In this document: piece after piece, positions 11,391-22,371 of the stretch | Position numbering within the stretch: the stretch's first letter is position 1 | How the letters are laid out: the number at the start of each line of letters is the position of its first letter | NCBI RefSeq assembly: GCF_963169125.1 | Contig: NC_084797.1 | Location: 101,829,868-101,893,867 of the forward strand | Origin: Humulus lupulus | Lineage: Eukaryota > Streptophyta > Magnoliopsida > Rosales > Cannabaceae | DNA length: 64,000 nt | Reading direction: 5' to 3' | Notes under the pieces: generated by a model | Databases searched by the model: none | What the model was told of the DNA's origin: nothing | What the model saw: the letters and a program-made list of their open reading frames with translations, nothing else | Position numbers and translations under genes: made by a program

Positions 11391-13838
11391 GTGGAGGCCC
11401 GCACCTCACGGGGAATAGCAGAAAGGCCAGAGAACGATATGCTCGGACTCTGCGCCACGACCAGGACATCGAGATGATGACTATGGAGGACCGTGCACCA
11501 AAAAAGGCTCGGTCAGAGGGAGGAGAGATAACCTTCTCTGATGACGACGCCCAACACGTCAGGTTCCCACATTCCGATCCGCTGGTCGTGGACATCCAGA
11601 TGGCCAATATGATGGTGAAGAGGGTACTAGTCGATACAGGAAGTTCAGTGAATATCCTGTATAAATCAACACTGGAACGCATGAAATTGTCCGTGAAGGA
11701 CTTGGAGCCCTGCAATCAAACGATATACAACTTTTCTGAAGAAGGACTCGCCCCAGCCGGATTGATCAAACTCCCAGTAACGATGGGTACAGCGCCTGCA
11801 ACAAGGACATTACTCGCCACTTTTGTAGTGGTCGATTGTCCTTCGGCGTACAACGCCGTTATTGGAAGACCCATACTGGTTGATCTACGGGCCGTCATCT
11901 CTATGTGGCACCTAGCCATGAAGTTCCCAACAGACGCGGGGGTAGGACGCGTTTTGGGAAACCAAAGGGAAGCCAGGGAGTGCTACAATGCCTCGATCAC
12001 AAAGGCGAAAAGTGGAACGCCGAGGAGCACTACCTCAGATAGATTGCAGATGGCAGTTGATAAGCAAGCCCAATCCGGTGATGAAGTCACCAAATAGGGT
12101 GTTGCCCAAAGAGAGGATGGAGATTTGGATCCTCGCTTTGGGGATTTTGAAGAAAATGTTGGACCCATCGAGGACCTGGAGGAGTTCCAACTCGACAAAG
12201 AAGACCCAACCAGAGTCATAAAGGTTGGGAAAAACTTAGAGCCTACCACGAAGCACGCACTGGTGGAATTCCTGCGAAAAAACCAGGATGTCTTCGCCTG
12301 GTCTCATAAAGACATGGTTGGGATAGATCCTGCAGTAATCAGCCATGTCCTGAATATAGAAAAAACCTTTCCACCCATGCAACAAAAGAGAAGGCTGCTC
12401 GACAAAGATAGATCACGAGCCTTAAAAGAAGAAGTCAAAAGGCTAAAGGAGAATGGGTTCATTCGGGTGGCATTTTATCCATCGTGGGTCTCTAATCCGG
12501 TGCTGGTCCCCAAGCCTAACGACAAGTGGCGGACCTGTGTGCATTTTATAGACCTTAATAAAGCCTGCCCAAAGGACTGCTTCCCGCTCCCGAGGATCGA
12601 CTAGCTGGTCGACGCTACTGCAGGACATGAGATCCTCTCGTTCATGGATGCATATTCAAGCTACAACCAGATTAGCATGTATCCCCCTGATGAGGATCAC
12701 ACCAGCTTTCGGACCGATACGGGCTTGTATTGTTACAAAGTAATGCCCTTCGGACTGAAAAACGCAGGTGCGACTTACCAACGGCTAGTCAACCACATGT
12801 TCAAGGAGCAAATCGGTGTAAACATGGAGGTATATGTGGATGACATGCTGGTAAAGTCTAAGAAGGCAGAAGGACATGTGAGGGATTTACAAGAGTACTT
12901 TGATGTGTTAAACAAGTACCAGATGAAGTTGAATCCCCTCAAGTGTTCCTTTGGAGTCGGATTAGGGAAGTTTTTGGGATTTATCGTGAATTCAAGAGGA
13001 ATCGAGGCCAATCCCGACAAGATAAAAGCCCTGATCGACATGAAGTCTCCAGAAAAGATCAAAGATGTACAAAGTTTGACCGGGAGGATCGTGGCCCTAA
13101 GTAGATTCATTTCGAAATCAACAGACAAGTGTGTTCCTTTCTTCAATCTACTTAGAGGAAACAAGAAGTTTGAATGGACAGGAGATTGCGAGCAAGCATT
13201 CCAGGCGTTGAAAGCTCATATGGCACAACCTCCCATCTTATCGAAGCCGATCGAAGGAGAGACTTTGTTTGTTTATCTGGCGACTACCGAAGTTGCTGCT
13301 AGCGCGGTACTTTTACGGGAGGAAGAAGGCGTACAGAAAGCAGTCTACTATGTCAGCAAGAGGCTGATCGGTGCAGAATTACGATATCCGCCAATCGAAA
13401 GGTTAGCATATTGCCTAATTCTAGCCTCTAGGAAGTTACATCCTTACTTCCAAGCCCATCCTATCACGGTTCTAACTGACCAGCCCCTTCGGCAAGTCCT
13501 CCAAAAACCTGAGGCGGTTGAGCGATTGTTAAAATGGGCAGTCGAACTAGGGCAGTTCGATATAACCTATTCACCGCAAACAGCAGTAAAGGGACAAGTC
13601 TTGGCCGATGTTATTGCAGAGTTCACCGAACTCCCGGACAGTGAGCAGTGCGAACTGCCTGAAGCACCCATGCCTCAAGAGAAAGCTCCTTCGTGGAAGC
13701 TATTCACGGATGGCTCGTCCAACGAATCCCACGCTGGAGCGGGAGTGATATTGATAACGCCAGAAGGGCATCGATTTCACTACGCTATCAGGTTCGACTT
13801 TACTGCATCAAATAATGAAGCGGAATATGAAGCACTCC
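11391..13838 (+). pseudogene. Tat-C pol, part 1: protease, reverse transcriptase, start of RNase H
   Basis: Protease has its catalytic DTG at 11633-11641 (VDTGSSVNILYK). The RT domain spans about 12370-12960, with FMDAYSSYNQISM and the active-site YVDD at 12833-12844. The RT/RNase H connection (EWTGDCEQAFQALK) and the start of RNase H (WKLFTDGSS, first catalytic Asp) follow. TAG stops at 12095 and 12602 replace Gln codons: Tat-E reads RIDQLVDA where this copy has a stop. At 13838 the frame runs into the solo LTR, just within the EAEYEALL motif that carries the second catalytic residue, and resumes at 16061. In a working element these enzymes mature Gag-Pol and copy RNA into cDNA. Confidence 0.88.
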
Positions 13839-14933
13839 TGTAACGACCCAAATTCGCTAATAAGGCTTAAGGGCCTTGATTAGTGTGCCAGGAGGGCAGG
13901 TTGGGATTTATGTGTGATTTTATGAATTAAATGCATGATTATGATTTAAAGCATGTTATTTGGCTATTTGTTTAACTGAGATGCATGGCTATGTTTACTA
14001 GTATACATGTAGGCCCGGATCGTGTTAGAAGGGCATAATTGTAATTTTGGCCATGTTGGGCATAACTGTATTCTGTGAATTGTACCACGTGGGTGTGGTT
14101 GTATTATTGTGATGCACGTGCCGAGACGGTTCTAGAGAGCTAGTTAACTCAAGAGTCACAATGGGATTTCTATACCCGGCTCGGGAGGAGCCTAGGGGTA
14201 CCTCGGGAATTTTATGGTTAAGTTGAGATTTAGCGGGTGATGGTTATTGGAGATTTAGTAACCTGGGTAACCATTAGTTACTGCTGAGAGTAACAAGTTT
14301 TAGAAAGAAAATGGTAGAAATGAAAAGACTTAAGTACCCTTGAGGTTTAGGTGGGAAAGGATAGGCAAGGAGGGGCAAAATGGTCATTTGGTTGGGAATT
14401 AGATAAATGGCAGCTGGTTTTATGGGGTACACGGTTTGGGGCTTAACCATTTTGGTCTTGATAGTGTTTGAAGAGAAGAGAAAAGAGAGGGAAAAGCTAG
14501 GGCATGAGGAAGAAGAAGAAGAAGAAGAGAAGGAGAAGTTGGAGACCTAGGAGATGAAGGAAGCTTAGGGATGGATTCTCCATATGAGGTAAGGAATTTT
14601 ATACACATTTAAGGCTTGATTATGTTATGGGTTAAGAATTTGAGCATGGGTTAAGTTTGATGTTTGAGTTTTTATTTTTTTCTGAAATTGGAATCAAGGA
14701 TGTGGATTTTGGGGATTTGATTGGGTGTTTAGATGTTTTGGTGATGTTTATGGGTTGTTGGATGGTTTATTTGGAGTCTTGAGTTGGTTTTGGGGCTTGG
14801 GTGTGAGTTTGGGTTGATTTGGTAAGGTTTTAGCTCGGAGAAAACGCAGGAGAAAACCCAGAATTCTGGGTCTGCGAAGGCGTGCCGCGACACAGGTTTT
14901 TCGTGCCGCGGCAAGGGAGCCTCTGACTGATGG

Positions 14934-14996
14934 GTGCCGCGGCACAAGGATGTGGTGCCGCGGCACAAGGATGTGGTGCCGCGGCACAAGGCTAAT
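14934..14996. repeat. Tandem palindromic 21-bp repeat within solo LTR
   Basis: Three copies of a 21-bp unit built on the perfect palindrome GTGCCGCGGCAC (the third unit diverges after the palindrome). Imperfect copies lie just upstream (14881-14912). The same word occurs in the inverted solo LTR near 54838-54926. Confidence 0.85.
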
Positions 14997-15368
14997 TTCA
15001 GGGCATCATTTTTAGGCAATTTTAGGCCTTTGCTCTGGGGGTTCGGGGGATGCCTCCGGGGTGTTGTTCTAAGGTTTTAGGGGTCCCGAGAGTGCGGGAT
15101 TGGTCCCGGAAAGTGGTTTTGGGTTGATTAGTAATGAGGGATGTTTCTTGTGTGTTGTGACTAGGTTCTTTGAGAGGCTCGTGCTAGAGGACCGTGCTCT
15201 CGGCTTTAGTGCATCAGGAGGCTCGGAATGCAGGTAAGAAAACTATAACACCCGAGGTTAGGGCATGGCCCCAGATTGTATTATGTGCAAATGTTTAAAC
15301 TTAAATGAATCATGATGTGTGTGAATGATTATTTCGAATGTACTATATGTGTGATTATGATGAAATGA

Positions 15369-15450
15369 GCGGCCGTGGGCCGAGTACGGCGTAGGCCGGG
15401 GCGGCCGTGGGCCGAGTACGGCGTAAGCCGGGGCGGCCGTGGGCCGAAAG
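15369..15450. repeat. 32-bp GC-rich tandem repeat within solo LTR
   Basis: Two full copies (15369-15400 and 15401-15432, one base different) and a partial third, built on GCGGCCGTGGGCCGAG. Confidence 0.9.
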
Positions 15451-16060
15451 TAACACCTAGCACATGGGATGCTATATTCAGGGTGGGACCCAAGGGATAC
15501 ATGAGTTATCCTCGCGGTGAGAACCGATACCCCAGGCTTCGGTAAGGCTCTGGGGCGGCTTGGCCGTGTTTGCTTAGTCTAACGATTGACTTGTTTATTG
15601 TGGATTATCTGTTATGATAAACTGTATACATTGCATATGTTATGTCCTGCATGAGTTTTCTTGCTGGGCTTCGGCTCACGGGTGCTCTGTGTTGCAGGTA
15701 AGGGCAATGACTGAGTCAACCAACCATGAGTACGGAGAGCGTGAAGCGACGTGTACATGTTTGGCCTGCCCGACTGCTTTGGTTGGGGGTTTATTCGAAA
15801 ATGGCTGTAATAATCTATAATTTTATAATTTCTCAAACTGTAACCTTATTTCAAGATGTAATTAGTTTTCAAACCTTATTTTGGGATCCCAACTGTTTAA
15901 TAATAGAAGTTTTGATGAAACGATGCATTTTCAAAGATTACAGCCTTAACTTTTAATTAGTCACACTTTTGTTTCAAAAACCTCGGTTAGCGAGTTCATT
16001 GCACACTGTTTTGTCTTAAAAACTCACTTAGTAACGGCTCTAAGGAAGTAGGGCGTTACA

Positions 16061-17633
16061 ACTCCTCACTGGATTGAGAATGGCAAAGGATATGAGCATA
16101 AAGACGCTTGATATTTACAGTGATTCACAACTGGTGGTGAATCGGGTCCTAGGAGAATATTAAGCGCGAGGTTTGAAAATGGTGGCCTACTTGAATAAAA
16201 CAAAGGACCTGCTAGCCCAGTTCACGAAGTACACCCTCCAGCAAATCCCGCGAGATCAGAATTCAAACGCAGATGCCTTAGCCAAACTCGCGAGCGCAAA
16301 GGATGCTGACACCTTGAACGTCGTGCCAGTAGAAAGACTGAGTAAGCCGAGCATACAAACCACGGAATCCAGTATGGAGATTCGGATGGAGGATACGTGG
16401 ATGGCACCTTTCTTGGAGTATCTGATGAATGGTACGCTGCCAATAGATAGGAACAAGGCCAGAACTCTACAAAGACGAGCTGCTAGGTACATACTGGTCG
16501 ACGGCGTAATGTACCGAAGAGGATATTCGATGCCGTTACTCAGGTGCGTTACACCAGGAAAAGCTAAGGAACTCATGAAAAAGGTGCATGAAGGCTTCTG
16601 CGGGGATAACGCTGGGGGGCAGAGTTTGGCAAAAAAGATTCTAAGGCAGGGCTACTTTTGGCCAACGATGAACGAGGATTCGATGGGGTTTGTACGAAGA
16701 TGTGATAAATGTCAAAGGTACTCCAAGATTCCACGAGCAGCTCCAAACGAATTAAAACAAATGCAGAGTCCATGGCCTTTTGCAGTGTGGGGGATAGATT
16801 TGATTGGATCCCTACCTACAGGGAAAGGCGGAGTAAAATACGCAGTTGTGGCAGTTGATTACTTCACCAAATGGGCCGAAGCTGAACCACTCGCAACCAT
16901 CACGACCAAGAAAGTTCTCGACTTTGTCATTAAAAACATTGTCTGTCGGTATGGTTTGCCCAGAAAGATAGTTTCAGACAATGGGACCCAGTTTGACAGC
17001 GATTTATTCACCGATTTCTGCGAAAGACATGGAGTTATTAAAAGCTTTTCTTCAGTCGCACACCCCTAGGCGAATGGGCAGGTCGAAGCAGTGAATAAAA
17101 CTCTTAAAGACACCCTGAAGAAAAGACTTGAGGAAGCTAAAGGAGCATGGCCAGAGCAGTTGCCTGAAGTCCTCTGGTCGTATAGAACGTCTCACCGAAC
17201 AGCGACAGGACATACTCCATTTTCCTTAGCCTATGGGTATGAGGCTATGTTGCCTGTTGAGTTAGATCCCCCCTCACATCGGTGTTTGACTTACGACCAA
17301 GATTAGAACAGGCAGCTAATGATGGAGTCCCTAGACTCAATCGATGAGATACGAGAGAAATCTCAACTCCAAGTTGCTGCATACCAGCAAAAAGTCGCCC
17401 GGTACTTTAACTCCAAAGTTAAAGAAAGAAAATTCAACGTCGGTGACTTGGTGTTACGACGAGTTTTCTTAAATACCCGCAACCCTACTGCTGGAGTGCT
17501 CGGACCCAATTGGGAAGGACCTTACCAAATTGAAGAAGTCCTTCATCCAGGCACCTACAAACTTGCACGCTTAAATGGAGATCTCGTTCCACGCTATTGG
17601 AATGGAGAACACCTGCGCAAGTATTATCAATAA
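16061..17633 (+). pseudogene. Tat-C pol, part 2: rest of RNase H and integrase
   Basis: After the ACTCC duplication the RNase H frame resumes, with IYSDSQLVVNRVLGEY (catalytic Asp) and DQNSNADALAKLAS (last Asp). TAA at 16161 replaces the Gln seen in Tat-D and Tat-E. Integrase follows: the zinc-binding region at about 16585-16720 reads HEGFCGDNAGGQ, with Asn where Tat-D has His. The catalytic core has WGIDLIG, VSDNGTQFDSDLF and NGQVEAVNKT, so the D,D,E residues are present. TAG at 17067 falls between the second D and the E, and another TAG is at 17304. The C-terminal domain contains GPNWEGPYQIEEVL and stops at 17631-17633. Integrase would insert the cDNA in the nucleus; this copy cannot make a full protein. 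Confidence 0.88.
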
Positions 17634-18337
17634 ACAGTCCTTTATAAAGGACTGGCTTGTATTAAATTTCAATTTTTACAAGTTTTGCAAAGAGGGTTAG
17701 CCACGTTGTATGGCTAACTGCTCGTATATGTAAAGGTTCTATTATAGAATCGCTCGTAAAGACATGTTTAGTCCATTTTTAATACGAGATTATAGGGGAC
17801 TCTGCGCAGCCAGTCATTCTTGCCAACCATTGTGAATTTACATTTACAAGTATTTGTTCATTACGTGTGTTGTTTTGTTGTATTACAAGTATCATTTTTC
17901 ACACGAACAGGAATGTTCGAACAGGCCATGGTCAGGGCAAGTGACCAAGGACCTAAAGCTCCTCGATCACTTGGGGGGCATGTAAGGCACATCGATAGCA
18001 AAGCATACTCGCAAGGTATGTAAGCACACGAACAAAATGAGTGAAAGCATGCTACAGTACTTAGAGTATTTTTCAAAATTTATGTTTTGTTAAATCATGT
18101 CAAAGTACTATGCTAAGTTCGGTCATACGGACAAATTTTATAATAAATAAAGATATTATAGCATCAAGATTTAAGCTTTTACACCGCAAGCATCGCTGCT
18201 TGGATGTAACTGTTCAAGTAAAAGAAAAAAAGAGATTTACTGCCCGTGCAGCAAAGTTTAAAACAAAAATATATTGTCTTTACATCACGACCCGTGGGTC
18301 GTGTAGCCAAAAAGAAAGAAAAAAATAAGGGAAAAGT
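17634..18337. other. Tat-C spacer between pol and antisense ORF
   Basis: Non-coding. The notable content is a hairpin with a purine tract at 17938-17980, listed separately. Short reading frames here (17820-18023 and 18110-18328) have no recognisable product. Confidence 0.6.
17938..17980 (+). promoter_or_regulatory. Conserved hairpin plus internal polypurine-like tract
   Basis: CAAGTGA (17938-17944) pairs with TCACTTG (17967-17973), followed at once by GGGGGGCA. The tract CTTGGGGGGCAT resembles the terminal polypurine tract. The same arrangement occurs in Tat-E (61757-61798) and, on the minus strand, in Tat-D (32819-32858). Conservation suggests a function, perhaps a second plus-strand primer or an RNA signal; this is inferred. 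Confidence 0.55.
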
Positions 18338-20951
18338 TTAAGAGGCATTTGGGGCTGGAGGGTCCTGAGCAGCATCCTGGTTGGTCGTGTCCTCAACAAC
18401 TTCTTCTTCTTCTACAGCAACAATGCTGGGAGAGGCGGCGGTCCTCGCTCTTGCCTCCTCTTCGGCCAGTTGGGCAGTGCAGCAGGCCAACTCGGCAGTC
18501 CTGACTTCCTCCAAAAGATAGCTGAAGTCGGCACCCTGATTGTGTTTCCAGAAGTTTTAGAAACATCGGAGCGTCGTCCTCTTATACCTCTCCAGATTTT
18601 TGGAATTGTCAAGCTCCAACTGCTTCACTTTGCCTTCAAGATCCTTGGGCTTGAGCATCTCTTCCAGCCTTTTGATTTCGCGAAGATGGGTTACGCTGGA
18701 ATCTCGATACTGCTGCCGCGACTTTATTGCAGCTTCAGCCTCTGACAACTTAGTCACCGCAGCGTCCCTCTCTCGAGCCATTGCCTCCAACTTCTTGGCA
18801 TGCCTAGCCTTTGCATCCAAAAGCTCCTCAGCTGCCTTCACCTGATGCCTCTCAGTGGCCTTCGCCTTAGCCTGCTCGATGGAAGCTTGGACACGGGTAC
18901 GAGCAGTGATAGCAGACTGCAAGGCCTGTGAATAAAGGAAAAAGTTAGAGCCTACCGTGAAGAATAAAAGACTAAGGCTTAAGAAGTGAAGAAGTACTCA
19001 CACTGGAGATTTCATTCAGGGTCCTGTTCAGAACCTGGCCAGCCCCCATGTTTTCAGCCTCGACCATTGCATCCTTGACGCGGTCACTTTTACTGATGCG
19101 TTCAAGGCGATCCTTGGCGGATCGAAGGGCACGGCTCATGAGTTTGGCCCCGAGAGCTTCTTCACGAGTAATTTCCTCTCTGGTGGGCGCAGCCGGAGGA
19201 TTTGGCAGGGCAAAAGGGTTCTGCTTCTCAGTAGGAGCTTGTGGATGGGCAGAAGTTTTCCCAGTTGCGCGTCCTTGGGAAGGTCTTCTGTTTGACCCTT
19301 CTTGGCTGGAGGACCTCGGCTGGATTCACCAGTTCTCCTCTTGGACCTCCGTTGGAGTTGAGGAACTTCCTCTTCCTCCTCAGCCTGATACATGTCAAAG
19401 ATGTTAGGAGTGGCCATGTCTACATACAAGTAAACACAAGAAAATGATAAGATAAGAGGCAGATGAAAAGCCATCATACAACAGAAAAGAGGTAACAAAG
19501 TGAATACCCGAGCTACAACTACTGGTCGCTACACTATTGACTCTATTAGTCATATACTCATTATCTGGCATGAAGAAGTCTGGCCCTAGGTTTGGAGCAT
19601 ATGTAAAGTTACCCTCCCCGTCAAACAAATGACAGGGAATTGGCAAACCATTTAAAAGTAAAATAGTGTTACCGTTCTCATCAGAAGACTCTTCCAAGTC
19701 CTCAACTGGCTCTTTGGCCTTTTGTTTCCCCTTGCCTTGGGGAGCAGAAGGCCGTTCTGCGGAAGGATTGCCCGTGGGCTCCCTAATAGTAACCCCCGTT
19801 GGCCTCCTCCTCCGAGGAGACACAGGGGGTTGCTGCTTGGGAACCCCCTCGGCAGTGGTTTCTTCCACCACGGACCCTCTAGTTTCATGGCGAGGAGCCA
19901 GGAGGCCAGACCGCCTCAAGTTTTCTTCAGTTACCAGGATCTTGACGCTTTTTGCTACGTCGGACATCCTGGCCAAGGTATTGGACCTCAACACCATGTC
20001 CGGTGTTGGGGTCGGACGTAACCAGGGGCCTGAAAAATAGATTACAGTTTAAGAAAAATGAAAGGGAACACATCGACGAAAAGTATCGACCAGTCGAAGA
20101 CAAGCACTTACCTCCTCGAGCGAAGGCCAAGTTATTGCTGGTTATGTTCGGAGTAAGGAAGTACTCCTTACTATATTGCCCCACATTCGAGATGTGCATA
20201 GTGTCACTCAGGAATGTTCGATTGGTTTCCTGGTGACAAAAATGGAAGAAACCCGTTCCGTGTTGTTGCGGGTTAGACTTAAGATCAAAAAGATAGTTGA
20301 CCTCGTGGGGCGAAGGTTCTGGCCATTTCTTAAGTTTATACAGGATATAGAGTGCGGCCAACATTCTATATCCGTTTGGAGTTATTTGGAAGGGGGCGAC
20401 ACCGAAATAATTGGCCACCCCTCAAAAAAGGGATGAAGAGGGAGATAAGCTCCCGCCTCAAGGTGATACCGGGACCAGGCGCTGTTTGCACCTCCGGGGA
20501 GGTTAGCCCTCTGGTCTGCAGCAGGACGTATAATGGAAACCCCTGTGAGAGGGAATTTCCTGAAGCAGTTAGCAACCATCCGAAAAGTCACTGAAATGGC
20601 CGGGGAAGTATACCACTCGACATCAGGCAGGTTCTGATGGCGAGGGCGGGCCATAATTTGGATATTAGGGTCAGGAACAAGATTTTCTCGACCACTGGTC
20701 GAGGGAGCCCTTGCCTGCGAATCAGGCCGGGCATGAGAATTTGGGTTGTTTTCAGAATCGGGCCTTTTCTTGCCTGAATATTTGGAACGGGCCATTGGAG
20801 GAGAAGGATGGGGTCTGGAAGAGGATCGCGAAAAAGGGATCTCGTGGACACGGTCAGCTGGTTGTTCTTCTCCCTCGAGCAGCTGGGCGAGAAGGTGGTG
20901 GTCGTCAATAGGCCTTTCACCTCCCCACAAATCTGGCATTAAAGTCTGCAT
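18338..20951 (-). pseudogene. Tat-C antisense ORF (PF04195-like plus coiled coil), spliced, frameshifted
   Basis: Read right to left from ATG 20951 (MQTLMPDLWGGERPID) to TAA at 18338-18340. The PF04195-like domain covers about 20520-20110. A one-base deletion near 20420 breaks it inside the LPLHPFF segment (Tat-A is intact there). Predicted intron 20030-20111 (82 nt; donor GTAAGT, acceptor TTTTTCAG) joins the domain to an exon containing KILVTEENLRRSGLL. Another intron probably spans about 19415-19505. The C-terminal half (18922-18340) is a Glu/Lys/Ala coiled coil with a tail NQGADFSYLLEEV. Such antisense ORFs are known from several Tat elements; the protein's role is unknown. The intron placement is supported by an intronless homologue in Tat-E. 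Confidence 0.72.
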
Positions 20952-21769
20952 ACAGAAGAATGGGGAGGTGAGGATAGAAAACTTTTAAAAGCTTTTTAGA
21001 ATAACGCTGGTCGAGTATAAAAGTTAAGCTTTTATACAACAGCATTCTAACAAAAAGCTAAAATTTTTTTCACGAATAGTTTGAAAAACGGATCAAAGGG
21101 TGAAAGTAAAAAGTTTTCTGAAAAAGCTTTTTCAACTCCCCTTAGGACGGGAATTTTTTTTTCAACTAGCTTAAAGATCGAATTTTTACTTCGATTTTAC
21201 GTCCTAAAAAGCATGATCCTGGATTTTAAACTAACTCGTAACTCTATTGTGCCTACAAAATATTCTGTCTACAAGCGTCTCAAACCAGAAACAGATAAAC
21301 TCAAACAGTACACATTCAGAAGCATGCACCACGAAAAATTAGAAGCGTGGGAATTCGAAAACTTACCAAGAAAAGTAATCGTGGAGATGGAAGAAGGGTC
21401 TTCGGAGATCAAGGAGCTCTCGGACGGGGTCCTGAAAGTACAGAGGGAACGGTCTTCGGGAACAATAAAAGCTCTGGATTTTAGGTTTTCTGGTGAAGAC
21501 GATGGCGTGCGTAAAAAGAAAATAAAGACTTCGAATGTCTTATATAAGTTTGTCTGTGGCATTAAAAAGATGTAATCATCAGTTTCCCTTTTTTCAAAGT
21601 ATAGGGAAGCGGGATGGCCGTCAAAATCTTTTCTGGGGAACCGAAAGGACATGATTAGACAGAAGTGGGTTACTTTTTTCATGGAACACACGAAGGGTTC
21701 TGACACGTCAAGCGGGGTTACCGAAGAGTCGTTCGTTCAAAAGTTTATTTACTGCTCGTTGTAAATAAA
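20952..21769. other. Tat-C spacer between antisense ORF and 3' LTR
   Basis: Matches 1076-1907 of Tat-A. Reading frames on both strands (21081-21575 plus, 21269-21706 minus) are long for chance. They look like shadows rather than genes, because the Tat-A copy does not keep them open over the same length. Confidence 0.5.
21028..21036 (-). promoter_or_regulatory. Candidate TATA box for the Tat-C antisense ORF
   Basis: TATAAAAGC on the minus strand, 77 bases upstream of the ATG at 20951. That spacing suits an independent antisense promoter. Tat-A has the same arrangement. Confidence 0.4.
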
Positions 21770-21781
21770 CCTGGGGGCAAA
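21770..21781 (+). other. Polypurine tract of Tat-C
   Basis: CCTGGGGGCAAA abuts the 3' LTR start. It is one base shorter in the G run than in Tat-A. Confidence 0.8.
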
Positions 21782-22371
21782 TGTTATCCAAAAAATTAGC
21801 ATTGGTGACGTGGCAAGTGATCCCCAGACACGTGGCTGACACCTGGAAACGTTCTGCTAGAGTATCGACCAGAAGACACATTAGAAGCAGGGCGAACCTG
21901 TCTTACCTGCGACCAGTCTGGTCGATAGCTCCGCATACAAGGCAACATTAATGGGAAGATCTTTGTGAATCCCGAATTTATCTCACACAATCTCCCGAGT
22001 ATCCGATTATTCAGGAAAGAATATCCGTAACAATCTTTTGTAATCCCCCTTGAGCCTATAAATAGCAAGAGATAGCTCAAGGGAGAGGACTTTTGGCTTT
22101 TGAATCATTCGAGACTATAGTAATTCTCCTAGTAATATTGTATTATTCTTCAGAGATTAGTGAAACTCATTGAACCCAAGTTCTTTGATCACTCATCTGA
22201 TTTTTATATCAATATCAACCTAAGTGGACACAGGTCATTACCAGATCCTGAGGCCGAACCACTATAAAATAATGTGTCTTATTTACTTTTGTCATTACGT
22301 TCTTCTCATTACTTTCATTCATATTAAGCATATTCTGACTCCGTGTCAGTTGGCCAAATCGTGGGTCAACA
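21782..22371 (+). repeat. 3' LTR of Tat-C (590 bp)
   Basis: Same ends and length as the 5' LTR, followed by the target duplication GAAAG at 22372-22376. Confidence 0.93.

Larger units (their letters stand above)
13839..16060 (+). mobile_element. Tekay-type solo LTR inside Tat-C RNase H (2,222 bp)
   Basis: Starts TGTAACGACCCAAATTCG and ends GTAGGGCGTTACA, flanked by ACTCC (13834-13838 and 16061-16065). The first 60 bases match the start of the full Tekay element's LTR read on its sense strand. No gag or pol lies inside, so this is a solo LTR left by LTR-LTR recombination. It contains a GAA run (14510-14535), palindrome repeats (14934-14996), 32-bp repeats (15369-15450) and the conserved GGCTCACGGGTGCT block (15673-15686). 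Confidence 0.92.
8530..22371 (+). mobile_element. Tat-C: complete Tat-lineage Ty3/gypsy element with antisense ORF
   Basis: Two 590-bp LTRs (8530-9119 and 21782-22371) are flanked by the 5-bp duplication GAAAG (8525-8529 and 22372-22376). The order is LTR, primer-binding site, gag, protease, RT, RNase H, integrase, spacer, antisense ORF, polypurine tract, LTR. The 13,842-bp span includes a 2,222-bp solo LTR plus its 5-bp duplication, leaving about 11.6 kb of element. I counted about 15 LTR differences by eye, mostly transitions. Domain order and the 3' antisense ORF fit Tat elements of the Grande/Retand kind. All coding parts are broken. Confidence 0.93.

Noticed and set aside
14729..15019. 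Minus-strand frame with repeated LCRGTTS-like peptide
   Set aside because: Translation of the GC-rich palindrome repeats in a solo LTR.
21081..21706. Long overlapping frames on both strands in the Tat-C spacer
   Set aside because: The Tat-A copy of this spacer does not keep the frames open; treated as chance.
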